Shown here piece after piece: positions 1-7,442 of a stretch of DNA of 31,169 nt. A program made the position numbers and the translations under genes. Location of the stretch: assembly GCA_021805275.1 (NCBI GenBank), contig JAJZFQ010000184.1:26168-57336 (forward strand), written 5' to 3'. Numbering within the stretch: the first letter of the stretch is position 1; each line of letters begins with the position of its first letter. The stretch comes from Pseudomonadota bacterium. GTDB taxonomy: Bacteria; Pseudomonadota; Gammaproteobacteria; Steroidobacterales; Steroidobacteraceae. Under the pieces are notes generated by a model, which was not told where the DNA came from, ran no database searches, and saw only the letters and a program-made list of their open reading frames with translations.

Positions 1-52
1 GGCACGACCGGGACTCGCGCCTCGGCGACTGCCGGCGGCACGACCGATGTGT

Positions 53-2596
53 TCATGCGAGCGCGGTCGAGGCGCCGGCGCGCTCGAAGTCCGCCCACGC
101 CTGCGTGCCGAGCTCGTGCGGCGCGAAATCGTCGACGTGCACCAGGTTCATCACCTTGCGGTCGAACGCGCGCAGCGCCTGCGCTTCCGGGTCGCTGATC
201 AGGCCCGCCGCGAGCGCCTGCTCGATCTGGCCGGGCAGGTCGAGCGCGGTGATCCGGCCGGCTTTTACGCCCTCGATGCGGATCCGCTTCTCCAGCGGCT
301 CCATCTGCAGCGCCATCTGCAGCGCCTCCTCGAGCAGTCCAAGCGGGTTGCCGGGCTCGACCGTGGTGTAGATGTACTCACCGAGCCGCTGACGCGTCGC
401 CGAGGGCTGCGTGAGCCGTTCGGCGACCTGCCGCCCGAGCCGGTCGGATGGGGCGGAGTAATGCCGGCCGCGCGGAAAGACGATCGCGCGCATCGCTCCG
501 GCGAGCAGGCGATTGGGGAAGTTGCGCAGAAATCCGTGCAGCTGCTCCTGGGCATGGTAGAGCAGATTGCGGCAGGCCCACTCCACGAGCGGCAGGTCCT
601 CCTGCGGACGGCCCTGATTCTCGTGGTGCTTCAGCACCATCGAGGCGAGGTACATCGCCGAGAGCACATCCCCCAGCCGCGCCGAGAGATTCTCCTTCTT
701 CTTCAGATAGCCCCCGAGCGTCAGCATCGCCACGTCCACCGTGAAGGCGAAGGACGCGCTGAAGCGCACGATGTGCTGGTAGTAGCGTGCGGTCGGACCG
801 GCCACCGGGGAACGCGTGAAGCGGGCATGCGTCAGCGCCATGATCAGCGAGCGCACCGCGTTGGAAATCGTGAAGCCGATGTGGCCGAACAGCGCGCGGT
901 CGAATTCCTCGACGCCGCGGGCGTGGTCGGAGTCGCGTGCCGCATTCATCTCGCGCAGTACGAACGGATGGCAGCGGATCGCGCCCTGACCGAAGATGAT
1001 CAGGTTGCGGGTGAGCAGATTGGCGCCCTCGACGGTGATCGCTACGGGCACCGCCTGGTAGCTGCGCGCCAGGTAGTTCTTCGGGCCTAGGCAGATGCCC
1101 TTGCCGCCGTGCACGTCCATGGCGTCGTTGGCGACCTGCCGTCCCATCTCGGTGACGTGATACTTGAGCATGGCCGAGGGGACCGACGGTTTCTCGCCCC
1201 CGTCGATTGCCCCGGCGGTGACCGAGCGGGCGGCGTCCATGGTGTAGGTGAGGCCGGCCATGCGCGCCAGCACCGTCTCAACGCCCTCGAAGCGGCCCAC
1301 CGGCATGTTGAATTGCCGGCGGATGCGCGAATATGCGCCGCTCGCCCACACCCCCGCCTTGGCGCCACCCGTGGCGTTCGACGGCAGCGAGATGCACCGT
1401 CCGACGGAGAGCTGCTCGACGAGCATGCGCCAGCCGGCGCCGGCCATCTTCGTCCCGCCGATGATGCAATCGAGCGGCACGAACACGTCGTGGCCCTGGA
1501 TGGGGCCGTTCTGGAAGGGGACGTTGACGGGAAAGTGCCGCCGGCCGATGGTGATGCCCGGTGTGTCGCGTGGAATCAGCGCACAGGTGATGCCGATGTC
1601 GACGGGGCCGCCGAGCAGCTGCTCCGGATCGAACAGCCGGAACGCCAGCCCGACGACCGTTGCGATCGGCGCGAGCGTGATGTAGCGCTTGGAGAAATTC
1701 AGCCGCATGCCGAGCACTTCCCGCCCCTGCCACGTGCCGCGGCAGACCACCCCGGTGTCCGGGATCGAGGCCGCGTCCGAGCCGGCGCGCGGGCCGGTCA
1801 GCGCGAAGCACGGCACTTCCTCGCCGCGCGCGAGCCGCGGCAGGTAGTGGTCCTTCTGCTCCTGTGTGCCGTAGTGGTTGAGCAGCTCGGCGGGGCCGAG
1901 TGAGTTCGGCACCGCGATGGTCGAGGAGGCGGTCGCGCTGCGGCTGGCGATCTTGGTCAATACGCACGAGTGCGCATAGGCGGAGAACTCCAGGCCGCCA
2001 TAACGCTTGGGAATGATCATGGCGAAGAAGCCGCGCGCCTTGATGAACTCCCACACATGCGGCGGCAGATCGCCGCGCTCGTGCGTGATGTTCCAGTCAT
2101 CGAGGATCCGGCAGAGCTCCTCGCACGGCCCGGCGAGAAACGCCTGCTCCTCGGCGCTGAGCTGCGGCGCTCGCGCCTCGAGCAGCTTGCTCCAGCGGGG
2201 CGCCCCGGTGAACAGCTCCCCGTCCCACCACACCGTGCCGGCCTCGAGCGCCTCGCGTTCCGTCTGCGACATCGGCGGCAGCAGCCGCCGATACGCCTTC
2301 ATGAACGGGCGCGTGATCAGCGCCTTGCGCAGCGGCCGGACGTTGAGCAGCCACAGGCCCGCCAGCGACAGCCAGAGGAAGCCTTTCCAGGTCGCCGCCG
2401 CGGCGTTGCTCGCGCCAAGGTAGCTGTAGGCGACGAGCAGCACGGTGAACGTCGCGGTGAAGGCGAGCAGCGAGAGGCGGCGGTAAGCGAGGTACAGCAC
2501 CGCGGCGATGAGGATCAGGGTGATCACGCCGCCGGCCTGGGTCACGGCATAGCCGATGGCCACGGCGGCGATCAACGCCAGGAGTGCACCCAGCAT
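53..2596 (-). CDS. fadE: Acyl-CoA dehydrogenase, FadE type
   Basis: This 847-residue protein is predicted to catalyse the first step of fatty-acid beta-oxidation, FAD-dependent conversion of acyl-CoA to trans-2-enoyl-CoA. It resembles E. coli FadE (about 814 residues) rather than the short soluble acyl-CoA dehydrogenases. Residues 1-85 hold three or four hydrophobic segments, consistent with inner-membrane attachment. The catalytic core follows from about 110, with the FadE-like stretches TGPRAGSDA (267-275), DVHGGKGICLG (494-504) and AITVEGANLLTRN (519-531); E523 of the VEGAN motif is the likely catalytic base by family similarity. A long C-terminal domain typical of FadE (DUF1974-like) continues to the end. 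The ATG at 2596 has an excellent ribosome-binding site, AAGGAGA, four bases upstream. mdh lies 195 bp upstream on the same strand, separated by a strong palindrome, so co-transcription is uncertain. Family assignment is firm; chain-length preference cannot be read from the sequence. Confidence 0.95.
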   Translation of the reverse strand: MLGALLALIAAVAIGYAVTQAGGVITLILIAAVLYLAYRRLSLLAFTATFTVLLVAYSYLGASNAAAATWKGFLWLSLAGLWLLNVRPLRKALITRPFMKAYRRLLPPMSQTEREALEAGTVWWDGELFTGAPRWSKLLEARAPQLSAEEQAFLAGPCEELCRILDDWNITHERGDLPPHVWEFIKARGFFAMIIPKRYGGLEFSAYAHSCVLTKIASRSATASSTIAVPNSLGPAELLNHYGTQEQKDHYLPRLARGEEVPCFALTGPRAGSDAASIPDTGVVCRGTWQGREVLGMRLNFSKRYITLAPIATVVGLAFRLFDPEQLLGGPVDIGITCALIPRDTPGITIGRRHFPVNVPFQNGPIQGHDVFVPLDCIIGGTKMAGAGWRMLVEQLSVGRCISLPSNATGGAKAGVWASGAYSRIRRQFNMPVGRFEGVETVLARMAGLTYTMDAARSVTAGAIDGGEKPSVPSAMLKYHVTEMGRQVANDAMDVHGGKGICLGPKNYLARSYQAVPVAITVEGANLLTRNLIIFGQGAIRCHPFVLREMNAARDSDHARGVEEFDRALFGHIGFTISNAVRSLIMALTHARFTRSPVAGPTARYYQHIVRFSASFAFTVDVAMLTLGGYLKKKENLSARLGDVLSAMYLASMVLKHHENQGRPQEDLPLVEWACRNLLYHAQEQLHGFLRNFPNRLLAGAMRAIVFPRGRHYSAPSDRLGRQVAERLTQPSATRQRLGEYIYTTVEPGNPLGLLEEALQMALQMEPLEKRIRIEGVKAGRITALDLPGQIEQALAAGLISDPEAQALRAFDRKVMNLVHVDDFAPHELGTQAWADFERAGASTALA

Positions 2597-2600
2597 GGAA

Positions 2601-2607
2601 TCTCCTT
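2601..2607 (-). promoter_or_regulatory. Strong ribosome-binding site of fadE
   Basis: The minus strand reads AAGGAGA four bases before the ATG at 2596. This is the clearest Shine-Dalgarno sequence I noticed in the window; many other starts here have weak or no recognisable site. It fixes the fadE start and suggests efficient translation. Confidence 0.7.
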
Positions 2608-2691
2608 CGTGCCGCGAGGGCTTGGGTGGAAACGTCGCGGCCGCACTATAGCGGTTTTCCCGCCGAGGCGGGCGGGCCGGCTCGATTCACC

Positions 2692-2720
2692 GGGCGCCCG
2701 CGCAGCATGCGCGGGCGCCC
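2692..2720. repeat. Perfect GC-rich inverted repeat between mdh and fadE
   Basis: The arms GGGCGCCCGCGC (2692-2703) and GCGCGGGCGCCC (2709-2720) are exact reverse complements around AGCAT, and the A/T flanking the loop can extend the stem to 13 bp with a 3-nt loop. No T-rich run follows on either strand, so it is not a classical intrinsic terminator. It could terminate or attenuate mdh transcription, protect the 3' end of the mdh mRNA, or be a dispersed REP-like element. Confidence 0.6.
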
Positions 2721-2791
2721 CTGGACCGGCCATCGGGGCGCGGGCGCGTGAGCGTCGTGCGGGCGCTGCCGCCGGCGCAGGCGCCGACCGG

Positions 2792-3772
2792 TCAGCCCAG
2801 CAGAGCCTGCACGCCCTCGCGCTCTTCCTGAAGCTCCGCGAGGGTCGCATCCATGCGCTTGCGGCTGCCGGCCTCGATGCTCAGCCCCTGAACGATCTGG
2901 TACTCCCCGTTGCGGGTGGTCACGGGGTACGAATAGATGACGCCCTCCGGGATGGCGTAGCTGCCGTCCGACGGCACCGCCATGCTGACCCAGTCGCCCT
3001 CAGCCGTGCCGTGTACCCAGGTGTGGATGTGGTCGATGGCGGCCGAGGCGGCCGAGGCGGCCGACGAGGCGCCGCGCGCCTTGATGATGGCCGCACCGCG
3101 CTGCTGGACCACCGGGATGAACGTCTGCTCGACCCAGGACGTATCGACCAGGGAGGTGGCCGGTTTGCCGCCGACCAGCGCGTGCGTGATGTCCGGGTAC
3201 TGCGTCGCGGAGTGGTTGCCCCAGACGGTCATGCGGCGGATCTGCGTGACGTGAGCGCCGGTCTTTTCCGCCAGCTGCGAGAGCGCGCGGTTGTGGTCCA
3301 GGCGGGTCATCGCGGTGAAATTGCGCGGATTGAGGTCCTTGGCGTTGGCCCGGGCGATCAGGGCGTTGGTGTTCGCCGGGTTACCCACCACCAGTACCTT
3401 GACGTTGCGGTCGGCTGCCGCGTTGAGGGCTTTGCCCTGTGCGGAGAAGATCTGCGCGTTGGCGAGGAGCAGGTCCTTGCGCTCCATGCCCGGCCCCCGC
3501 GGCCGCGCGCCGACCAGCAGCGCAACGTGGCAGTCGCGGAACGCCACCTTGGCCTCATCCGTCGCGACGATCCGGTTCAGGCCGGGGAAGGCGCAATCGG
3601 CGAGCTCCATGACGACCCCGTTCAGCCCCTGCAGCGCCGGGGTGACCTCCAGGAGGTGAAGATTGATCGGCTGATCCGGTCCGAGCAGTGCTCCGGAGGC
3701 GACGCGGAAAGCGAGGGCATAGCCGATCTGGCCGGCGGCGCCGGTGATCGCGACATTCAGTGCGGGTTTCAT
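2792..3772 (-). CDS. mdh: NAD-dependent malate dehydrogenase
   Basis: This 326-residue enzyme is predicted to interconvert malate and oxaloacetate with NAD in the TCA cycle. The N-terminus carries the Rossmann nucleotide-binding motif GAAGQIG (11-17). The mobile substrate loop is [15 protein letters not shown] (86-100), with R92 and R98 as likely substrate-binding arginines. TRLDHNRA (156-163) holds the Asp and Arg of the active site, and WGNHS (184-188) holds the catalytic His187. The sequence is of the cytosolic-type bacterial MDH group (about 326-330 residues) rather than the E. coli type of about 312. A TTG at 3805 would add eleven residues, but the ATG at 3772 gives [10 protein letters not shown], directly preceding the first beta strand, and is preferred. 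An SAA-repeat stretch (235-245) is encoded by three 9-bp repeats at 3039-3065; it lies in a region normally Ala/Ser-rich in this family. Confidence 0.95.
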   Translation of the reverse strand: MKPALNVAITGAAGQIGYALAFRVASGALLGPDQPINLHLLEVTPALQGLNGVVMELADCAFPGLNRIVATDEAKVAFRDCHVALLVGARPRGPGMERKDLLLANAQIFSAQGKALNAAADRNVKVLVVGNPANTNALIARANAKDLNPRNFTAMTRLDHNRALSQLAEKTGAHVTQIRRMTVWGNHSATQYPDITHALVGGKPATSLVDTSWVEQTFIPVVQQRGAAIIKARGASSAASAASAAIDHIHTWVHGTAEGDWVSMAVPSDGSYAIPEGVIYSYPVTTRNGEYQIVQGLSIEAGSRKRMDATLAELQEEREGVQALLG

Positions 3773-3804
3773 GGTGGGCGTGATCCGTACGGGGGAAGCC
3801 CGCA

Positions 3805-3834
3805 ATTCTAGCGCCGATCAGCGCGCTTTATCAC
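3805..3834 (-). promoter_or_regulatory. Possible mdh promoter
   Basis: The minus strand reads GTGATA, 18 bases, then TAGAAT, a reasonable sigma-70-like pair with four of six and five of six consensus matches. It would start transcription about 25 bases before the mdh ATG at 3772. The 177 bp between mdh and the cyclic-di-GMP gene otherwise shows no gene or clear terminator. Seen by eye only. Confidence 0.35.
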
Positions 3835-3949
3835 CCCGAGGCGCGCCGCGTGCGAGTACGAATCAACAGGCCGCCTCGGCACGGCCGTCCGCGCAGCGCG
3901 GGTGCTCGAGGGATCGGCGGGATTCTTGCGGCACGTGCGCCGCCGCCGG

Positions 3950-6013
3950 CTAGGCGGGGCGCTCGAGCGCCCCGGCGCGGCGCAGCAGGTGCCCGAAAGG
4001 TGCGCCGGTGGCGCCCTGGCGCTGCAGCGTCGCGAGCAGTTCCTCCGCGGCGCACGGCTCGCCGAACAGCCGTCCCTGGGCCTGGTCACAGCCGTTTTCC
4101 TCAAGGAACTGCAGCTGGCTGGCAGACTCGACGCCTTCGGCGACCACGACCATCCCCAGACTGTGTCCCATCTCGATGATCGTGCGCACCAGTGTCGCGT
4201 TGCCGGCGTTGTGCTCGACGTCGCGCACGAAGGACTGGTCGATCTTCAGCGTCCCGATCGGGAACTGCTGCAGCGCCGAGAGCGAGGAGTAGCCCGTGCC
4301 GAAATCATCGATCGACAGGTGCAGTCCCATCGCGTACAGCTCCTCGAGCAGACGCAGCGTGTTCTTGCTGTCGGCCATGAGGGTGGTCTCGGTGATTTCG
4401 AGCTCGAGCGCCGTGGGCGAGACGCCGTGGCGGCGGAACACCGAGCGGCAGCGCAGGATGAAGCTCGCCTGGCGCAGCTGGCGCAGGGAGAGGTTCAAGG
4501 AGATGCGGCCCGGCTCGCCGCCGGCGGTCTTCAGCTGGCGGTAGTCCATGCACACCCGGTTCAGCACCCACTCGCCGATGTCCAGGATGAGATTGGTTTC
4601 CTCGGCCAGGGGAATGAAGCGTGACGGCGGGATGTCGCCGTGGCCCGGCAGGCGCCAGCGCAGCAGTGCCTCGGCGCCCACCACGCGTCCGCTGGCGAGC
4701 GCGACTTTCGGCTGGTAGCGGATCACCAGCTCGTCGCGCTCGACCGCGCGGCGCAGCTTGCTCTTGAGGATCAGGCGCTCGACTGCCGCGGCGTTCATCT
4801 CCGGGGAGTAGAACGTGAAGGTGTTACCGCCGTTCTGCTTGGCGTGATACATGGCCGCGTCGGCGTTGCGGATCAGGTCGATGACGTTCTCCGCGTCGCG
4901 CGGACAGAAGGCGATGCCGATGCTCGCGGTGAGGAACACCTCCTGCTGATTGAGCTGGAAGGCGCGTGCCACCTCGTTGAGGACGGTGCGTGCCAGCTGT
5001 CCGACGGGAACCCGGTTGTCCGTTTCCGCCGGTAGCCCGTGCACGCACAGCGCGAACTCATCGCCGGCCAGTCGCCCGAGGATTGCAGCCTGTGGAATGG
5101 CACGGATCAGCCGCTCGGCAAGCACCTCCAGCACGCGGTCACCGGTGTCGTGGCCGAAGGTGTCATTGACCTCCTTGAACCGGTCCATGTCGAGGTACAG
5201 CAGGGCCACCGTGCGCCCGCTGCGCAGTCCGCGCGCGATCGTCTGCTGCAGCAGGTGCTGGAACTGCATGCGGTTGGCGACTTTGGTGAGCGTGTCGTAG
5301 CGGGCGAGATAGCGGATGCGCCGCTCGGCACGCTTGCGCTCGGTGACGTTGCGGGCGACGAAGATGTTGCCCTGGAACTGCGGATCGTCGGTCGCGACGC
5401 GCGAGCCGGCGAGCGACACCGGAATCGTCTGGCCATCACGCGTGCGCAGCACGGTCTCGCGCGTGTCCTGGGCGGCCTGCAGCAGATCGAAGTCCGCGCG
5501 CACGCTCGTGTCGAGCAGCGAGACGATGCCGCGGCCGAGCAGCTCCTCCTCGGCAAAGCCAAGCATCTTGCAGGCCGCCGCGTTGGCGGTCTTGACCACC
5601 CCATCCGGGGAGGTGAGGAATACCGCATCGGTCATGCTGTCGAGGATGCTGCGCAGGTAGTCCTTGTTGATCGTCGAGTGGCGCAGCCGCGCGCGCATCC
5701 GCTCCATGGCCTGCTCGAGTTCGCCCATCGAGTCATCGCCGTGCGTCTCGACGGGACGCGCGTAATCGCCCTGGCCGATGCGCTGGGCGCTGCGCGTGAG
5801 GACATCGGTCGCCTGGTCCAGCGCGCGCGCGCTGCGCCAGCTGCGCACCGCGAGCAGCGTGCTACCCAGCAGGGCTACGATACTGGCCGCGCTCAAGGCC
5901 AAGCTGTTCGGCCAGCGCCCCCACAGCGCGACTACGCCCGTCGCCAGGGCGACGAAGAGTGTCGCTGCGAACGCCCAGAGCGCAGGACCGATATGTCTGA
6001 AGGTGCGGCTCAC
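3950..6013 (-). CDS. Membrane PAS-GGDEF-EAL cyclic-di-GMP protein
   Basis: This 687-residue protein should make and/or break the second messenger cyclic-di-GMP. Two membrane segments lie near 8-30 and 38-56 with almost no periplasmic loop between them. A HAMP-like linker follows (57-110), then a PAS domain (about 115-230), GGDEF (231-402) and EAL (410-665). The GGDEF signature is AGDEF (316-320), a variant found in some active cyclases; the inhibitory RxxD site is absent (PQAA at the equivalent place). The EAL half keeps its catalytic set: EAL 448-450, the Asn of NLS 507-509, Glu in ELEITE 537-542, DDFGTGYSS 569-577, KID 590-592 and EGVE 626-629. It is therefore most likely a phosphodiesterase, perhaps bifunctional. 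The start is GTG at 6013, because an in-frame TAG lies just upstream. The upstream region holds a good promoter, an inverted repeat and an overlapping small ORF. Confidence 0.92.
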   Translation of the reverse strand: MSRTFRHIGPALWAFAATLFVALATGVVALWGRWPNSLALSAASIVALLGSTLLAVRSWRSARALDQATDVLTRSAQRIGQGDYARPVETHGDDSMGELEQAMERMRARLRHSTINKDYLRSILDSMTDAVFLTSPDGVVKTANAAACKMLGFAEEELLGRGIVSLLDTSVRADFDLLQAAQDTRETVLRTRDGQTIPVSLAGSRVATDDPQFQGNIFVARNVTERKRAERRIRYLARYDTLTKVANRMQFQHLLQQTIARGLRSGRTVALLYLDMDRFKEVNDTFGHDTGDRVLEVLAERLIRAIPQAAILGRLAGDEFALCVHGLPAETDNRVPVGQLARTVLNEVARAFQLNQQEVFLTASIGIAFCPRDAENVIDLIRNADAAMYHAKQNGGNTFTFYSPEMNAAAVERLILKSKLRRAVERDELVIRYQPKVALASGRVVGAEALLRWRLPGHGDIPPSRFIPLAEETNLILDIGEWVLNRVCMDYRQLKTAGGEPGRISLNLSLRQLRQASFILRCRSVFRRHGVSPTALELEITETTLMADSKNTLRLLEELYAMGLHLSIDDFGTGYSSLSALQQFPIGTLKIDQSFVRDVEHNAGNATLVRTIIEMGHSLGMVVVAEGVESASQLQFLEENGCDQAQGRLFGEPCAAEELLATLQRQGATGAPFGHLLRRAGALERPA

Positions 6014-6228
6014 CGCGGACTACTCGCTTGGCAGAATTCGACCTGGAAAAAGGACCGTCGCGCCTTCCCTCGCCGGACGACCCCCTCGCCGGACCAGGGC
6101 CTCAGGGGTGACCGTCTCGGTTCGACGCGCTCGCAGACCGACGGTGTCTGCCCCGGTGCGCCGGGCTCAGCGGTACCCGGCGGCTCGAGCCGCTCTCCAT
6201 GCCCAGGTGCCCAGGCATAGGGGGTCAT
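6010..6228 (-). CDS. Possible 72-codon upstream ORF, GTGA-coupled to the cyclic-di-GMP gene
   Basis: An ATG at 6228 opens 72 codons whose TGA stop overlaps the GTG start of the GGDEF-EAL gene (GTGA). The ATG lies six bases after the -10 hexamer of the predicted promoter, so the message could be leaderless. The product (MTPYAWAPGHGERL..., Pro/Arg/Gly-rich, two Cys) matches no family I recognise. Against it: GC at third codon positions looks near 72% by hand count, closer to background than to the surrounding genes, and ORFs of this size are common by chance at this GC content. It may simply be the untranslated leader. Confidence 0.25.
   Translation of the reverse strand: MTPYAWAPGHGERLEPPGTAEPGAPGQTPSVCERVEPRRSPLRPWSGEGVVRRGKARRSFFQVEFCQASSPR
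6067..6094. repeat. 12-bp direct repeat in the leader of the cyclic-di-GMP gene
   Basis: CCCTCGCCGGAC occurs at 6067-6078 and again, identically, at 6083-6094, a 16-bp period. It lies 54-81 bases upstream of the GTG start, inside the predicted leader. It could be a regulator site or RNA element; no function is evident. Confidence 0.55.
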
Positions 6229-6234
6229 GCCTGG
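6200..6234. repeat. Tandem and inverted repeat at the predicted transcription start
   Basis: TGCCCAGG is repeated back to back at 6200-6215. CCAGGCAT (6211-6218) and ATGCCTGG (6227-6234) form an exact 8-bp inverted repeat with an 8-nt spacer. The palindrome begins right after the -10 hexamer of the predicted promoter, the place expected for a repressor operator or for a hairpin at the extreme 5' end of the message. It also lies 64-98 bases downstream of the HD-domain gene's stop codon, so a role as that gene's terminator is possible, although no T-run is present. Confidence 0.5.
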
Positions 6235-6263
6235 AGAATAGAGTCCGTCCGGGCGCGCGTCAA
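6235..6263 (-). promoter_or_regulatory. Predicted sigma-70 promoter of the cyclic-di-GMP gene
   Basis: The minus strand reads TTGACG (6263-6258), a 17-bp spacer, then TATTCT (6240-6235). The -35 matches five of six consensus bases, the -10 matches four of six, and the spacing is ideal. Transcription would start near 6228, giving a leader of about 215 bases that holds the palindrome, the direct repeat and the 72-codon ORF. The 284-bp gap 6014-6297 contains nothing else I can recognise. Confidence 0.5.
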
Positions 6264-6297
6264 CGCTGGTGTCGGTGTGCGCCGGTCCGGCGCGAGG

Positions 6298-7308
6298 CTA
6301 GCGAACGTTCGACCAGACGCGCTTCAGATAGCCCACCATCAGGCCGCGCATGGTGGACATCGGGTCGGCGGTGGCGGCAAAGATCGGCGGTCGCCGCCGT
6401 AGCAGGCGCCAGTTCTCGCTGCGCAGTACCCGACGCAGGAAGGCCAGATTGCGCTCGATGGACTCCATGTAGGGGTTGTGTCCCCCGTAGAGGGCCTCGA
6501 GATACCGGTAGGCGCCGCCGAATTCCCCGTCGAGACGCTTGGCGCGCACCTCTTCGATGAACCGCGGTGTCTGGCGCAGCAAATCCAGGCCTGAGGCGTA
6601 GCGGACCTCCGGCTGACCGCTGGCGGAGCTCGGCATGGCCACCCCGCCGAGCACGAACTCCAGATACAGCCGATCGCGGCACTTCTCCAGGTAACACCGA
6701 TCGGCCATCTGCGCGATCATGTCCGCGGTGCCGAGCAGGTGCCCGACAATGACGTCGCGTCGGTCGTGCAGTCGGGCCTCGATCTGCGCCGAGGGGAACT
6801 CGTAGCCGGTGAAATGGATGATGTCGCGGGCCACGCCGACCCAGCGTTCCAGGCCGATCTTCGGCAGGTACTCCTCGAGGAACCGCGCGCCGCGCGAGAC
6901 GTGCACCCGGGTGAACTCCGCCCCGTTGACAGAATCGCGATCCTCGCTGCGGCGCAGATAGCCGACGTCGTGAAACAGCCCGGTGATCAGCCCGGCGACC
7001 GCCCGCTCTCCGCCGAGCCGTGCGGCAGGCTCGGCCTGGCGCTCGAAGCCCACCAGCAGGCGTGCCAGGGCGAGGGTGATGTCCAGCGTGTGTTGGCGAT
7101 CGTGATAGACGGTGTCGACGCCGTGGAAGCCCGGCACATCGCCGGCGAACAGCCGCTCGAAGTGTTCGAAGGCGCGGCGCAGCGGTTCGAGCGAGGTGCT
7201 CGGCCAGGTGGGTGCAAACAACGCCTCGACGGCCGAGAGCACAGCGGCCGGCGAGCTGACCTGCACGGTGTCGGTAACGTCGAAATCGCTGCGTCGGGCA
7301 CTGGACAT
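6298..7308 (-). CDS. HD-domain phosphohydrolase of unknown substrate
   Basis: This 336-residue soluble protein belongs to the HD metal-dependent phosphohydrolase superfamily. Candidate metal ligands are YHDRQH (68-73), FHD (112-114), His136, IIHFTGYEFP (163-172) and GTADMIAQMADR (193-204). The spacing resembles the PDEase-like HD proteins, which cleave phosphoesters such as cyclic nucleotides, but no GYP motif of HD-GYP cyclic-di-GMP phosphodiesterases is present. No signal peptide or membrane segment is seen. The ATG at 7308 (MSSARRSDF) is preferred; upstream in-frame starts would add an Arg-rich stretch without domain character. The cyclic-di-GMP gene lies downstream on the same strand with its own predicted promoter, and prlC ends 134 bp upstream. 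A nucleotide-signalling role is only suggested by that neighbour. Confidence 0.8.
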   Translation of the reverse strand: MSSARRSDFDVTDTVQVSSPAAVLSAVEALFAPTWPSTSLEPLRRAFEHFERLFAGDVPGFHGVDTVYHDRQHTLDITLALARLLVGFERQAEPAARLGGERAVAGLITGLFHDVGYLRRSEDRDSVNGAEFTRVHVSRGARFLEEYLPKIGLERWVGVARDIIHFTGYEFPSAQIEARLHDRRDVIVGHLLGTADMIAQMADRCYLEKCRDRLYLEFVLGGVAMPSSASGQPEVRYASGLDLLRQTPRFIEEVRAKRLDGEFGGAYRYLEALYGGHNPYMESIERNLAFLRRVLRSENWRLLRRRPPIFAATADPMSTMRGLMVGYLKRVWSNVR

Positions 7309-7442
7309 TCTGCGGGTGTGTGCACCGGTGCCCCGAGCCACCGGCCTGCGTGGAGTTCGAACGACTCTGGGGCAAAGCCCCCCCTGAATCCGAGAGCCAC
7401 TGCTCAGAATCGTCCGATCCGCGCCGCGAATCGCGACCGGGG

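Noticed and set aside
1..52. Short GGCACGACCG direct repeat at the left edge
   Set aside because: Only two imperfectly extended copies in 52 bases; no gene, and too little context to interpret.
3039..3065. Three 9-bp repeats in mdh as an inserted microsatellite
   Set aside because: They encode an Ser-Ala-Ala stretch in a region that is normally Ala/Ser-rich in this MDH family, so no insertion needs to be assumed.
6014..6227. Cyclic-di-GMP riboswitch in the leader of the GGDEF-EAL gene
   Set aside because: The conserved GEMM core sequences are not visible; only simple repeats and a hairpin are seen.
7355..7390. GGGGC-AAA-GCCCC hairpin downstream of prlC as intrinsic terminator
   Set aside because: The stem is short and no T-run follows on the minus strand.
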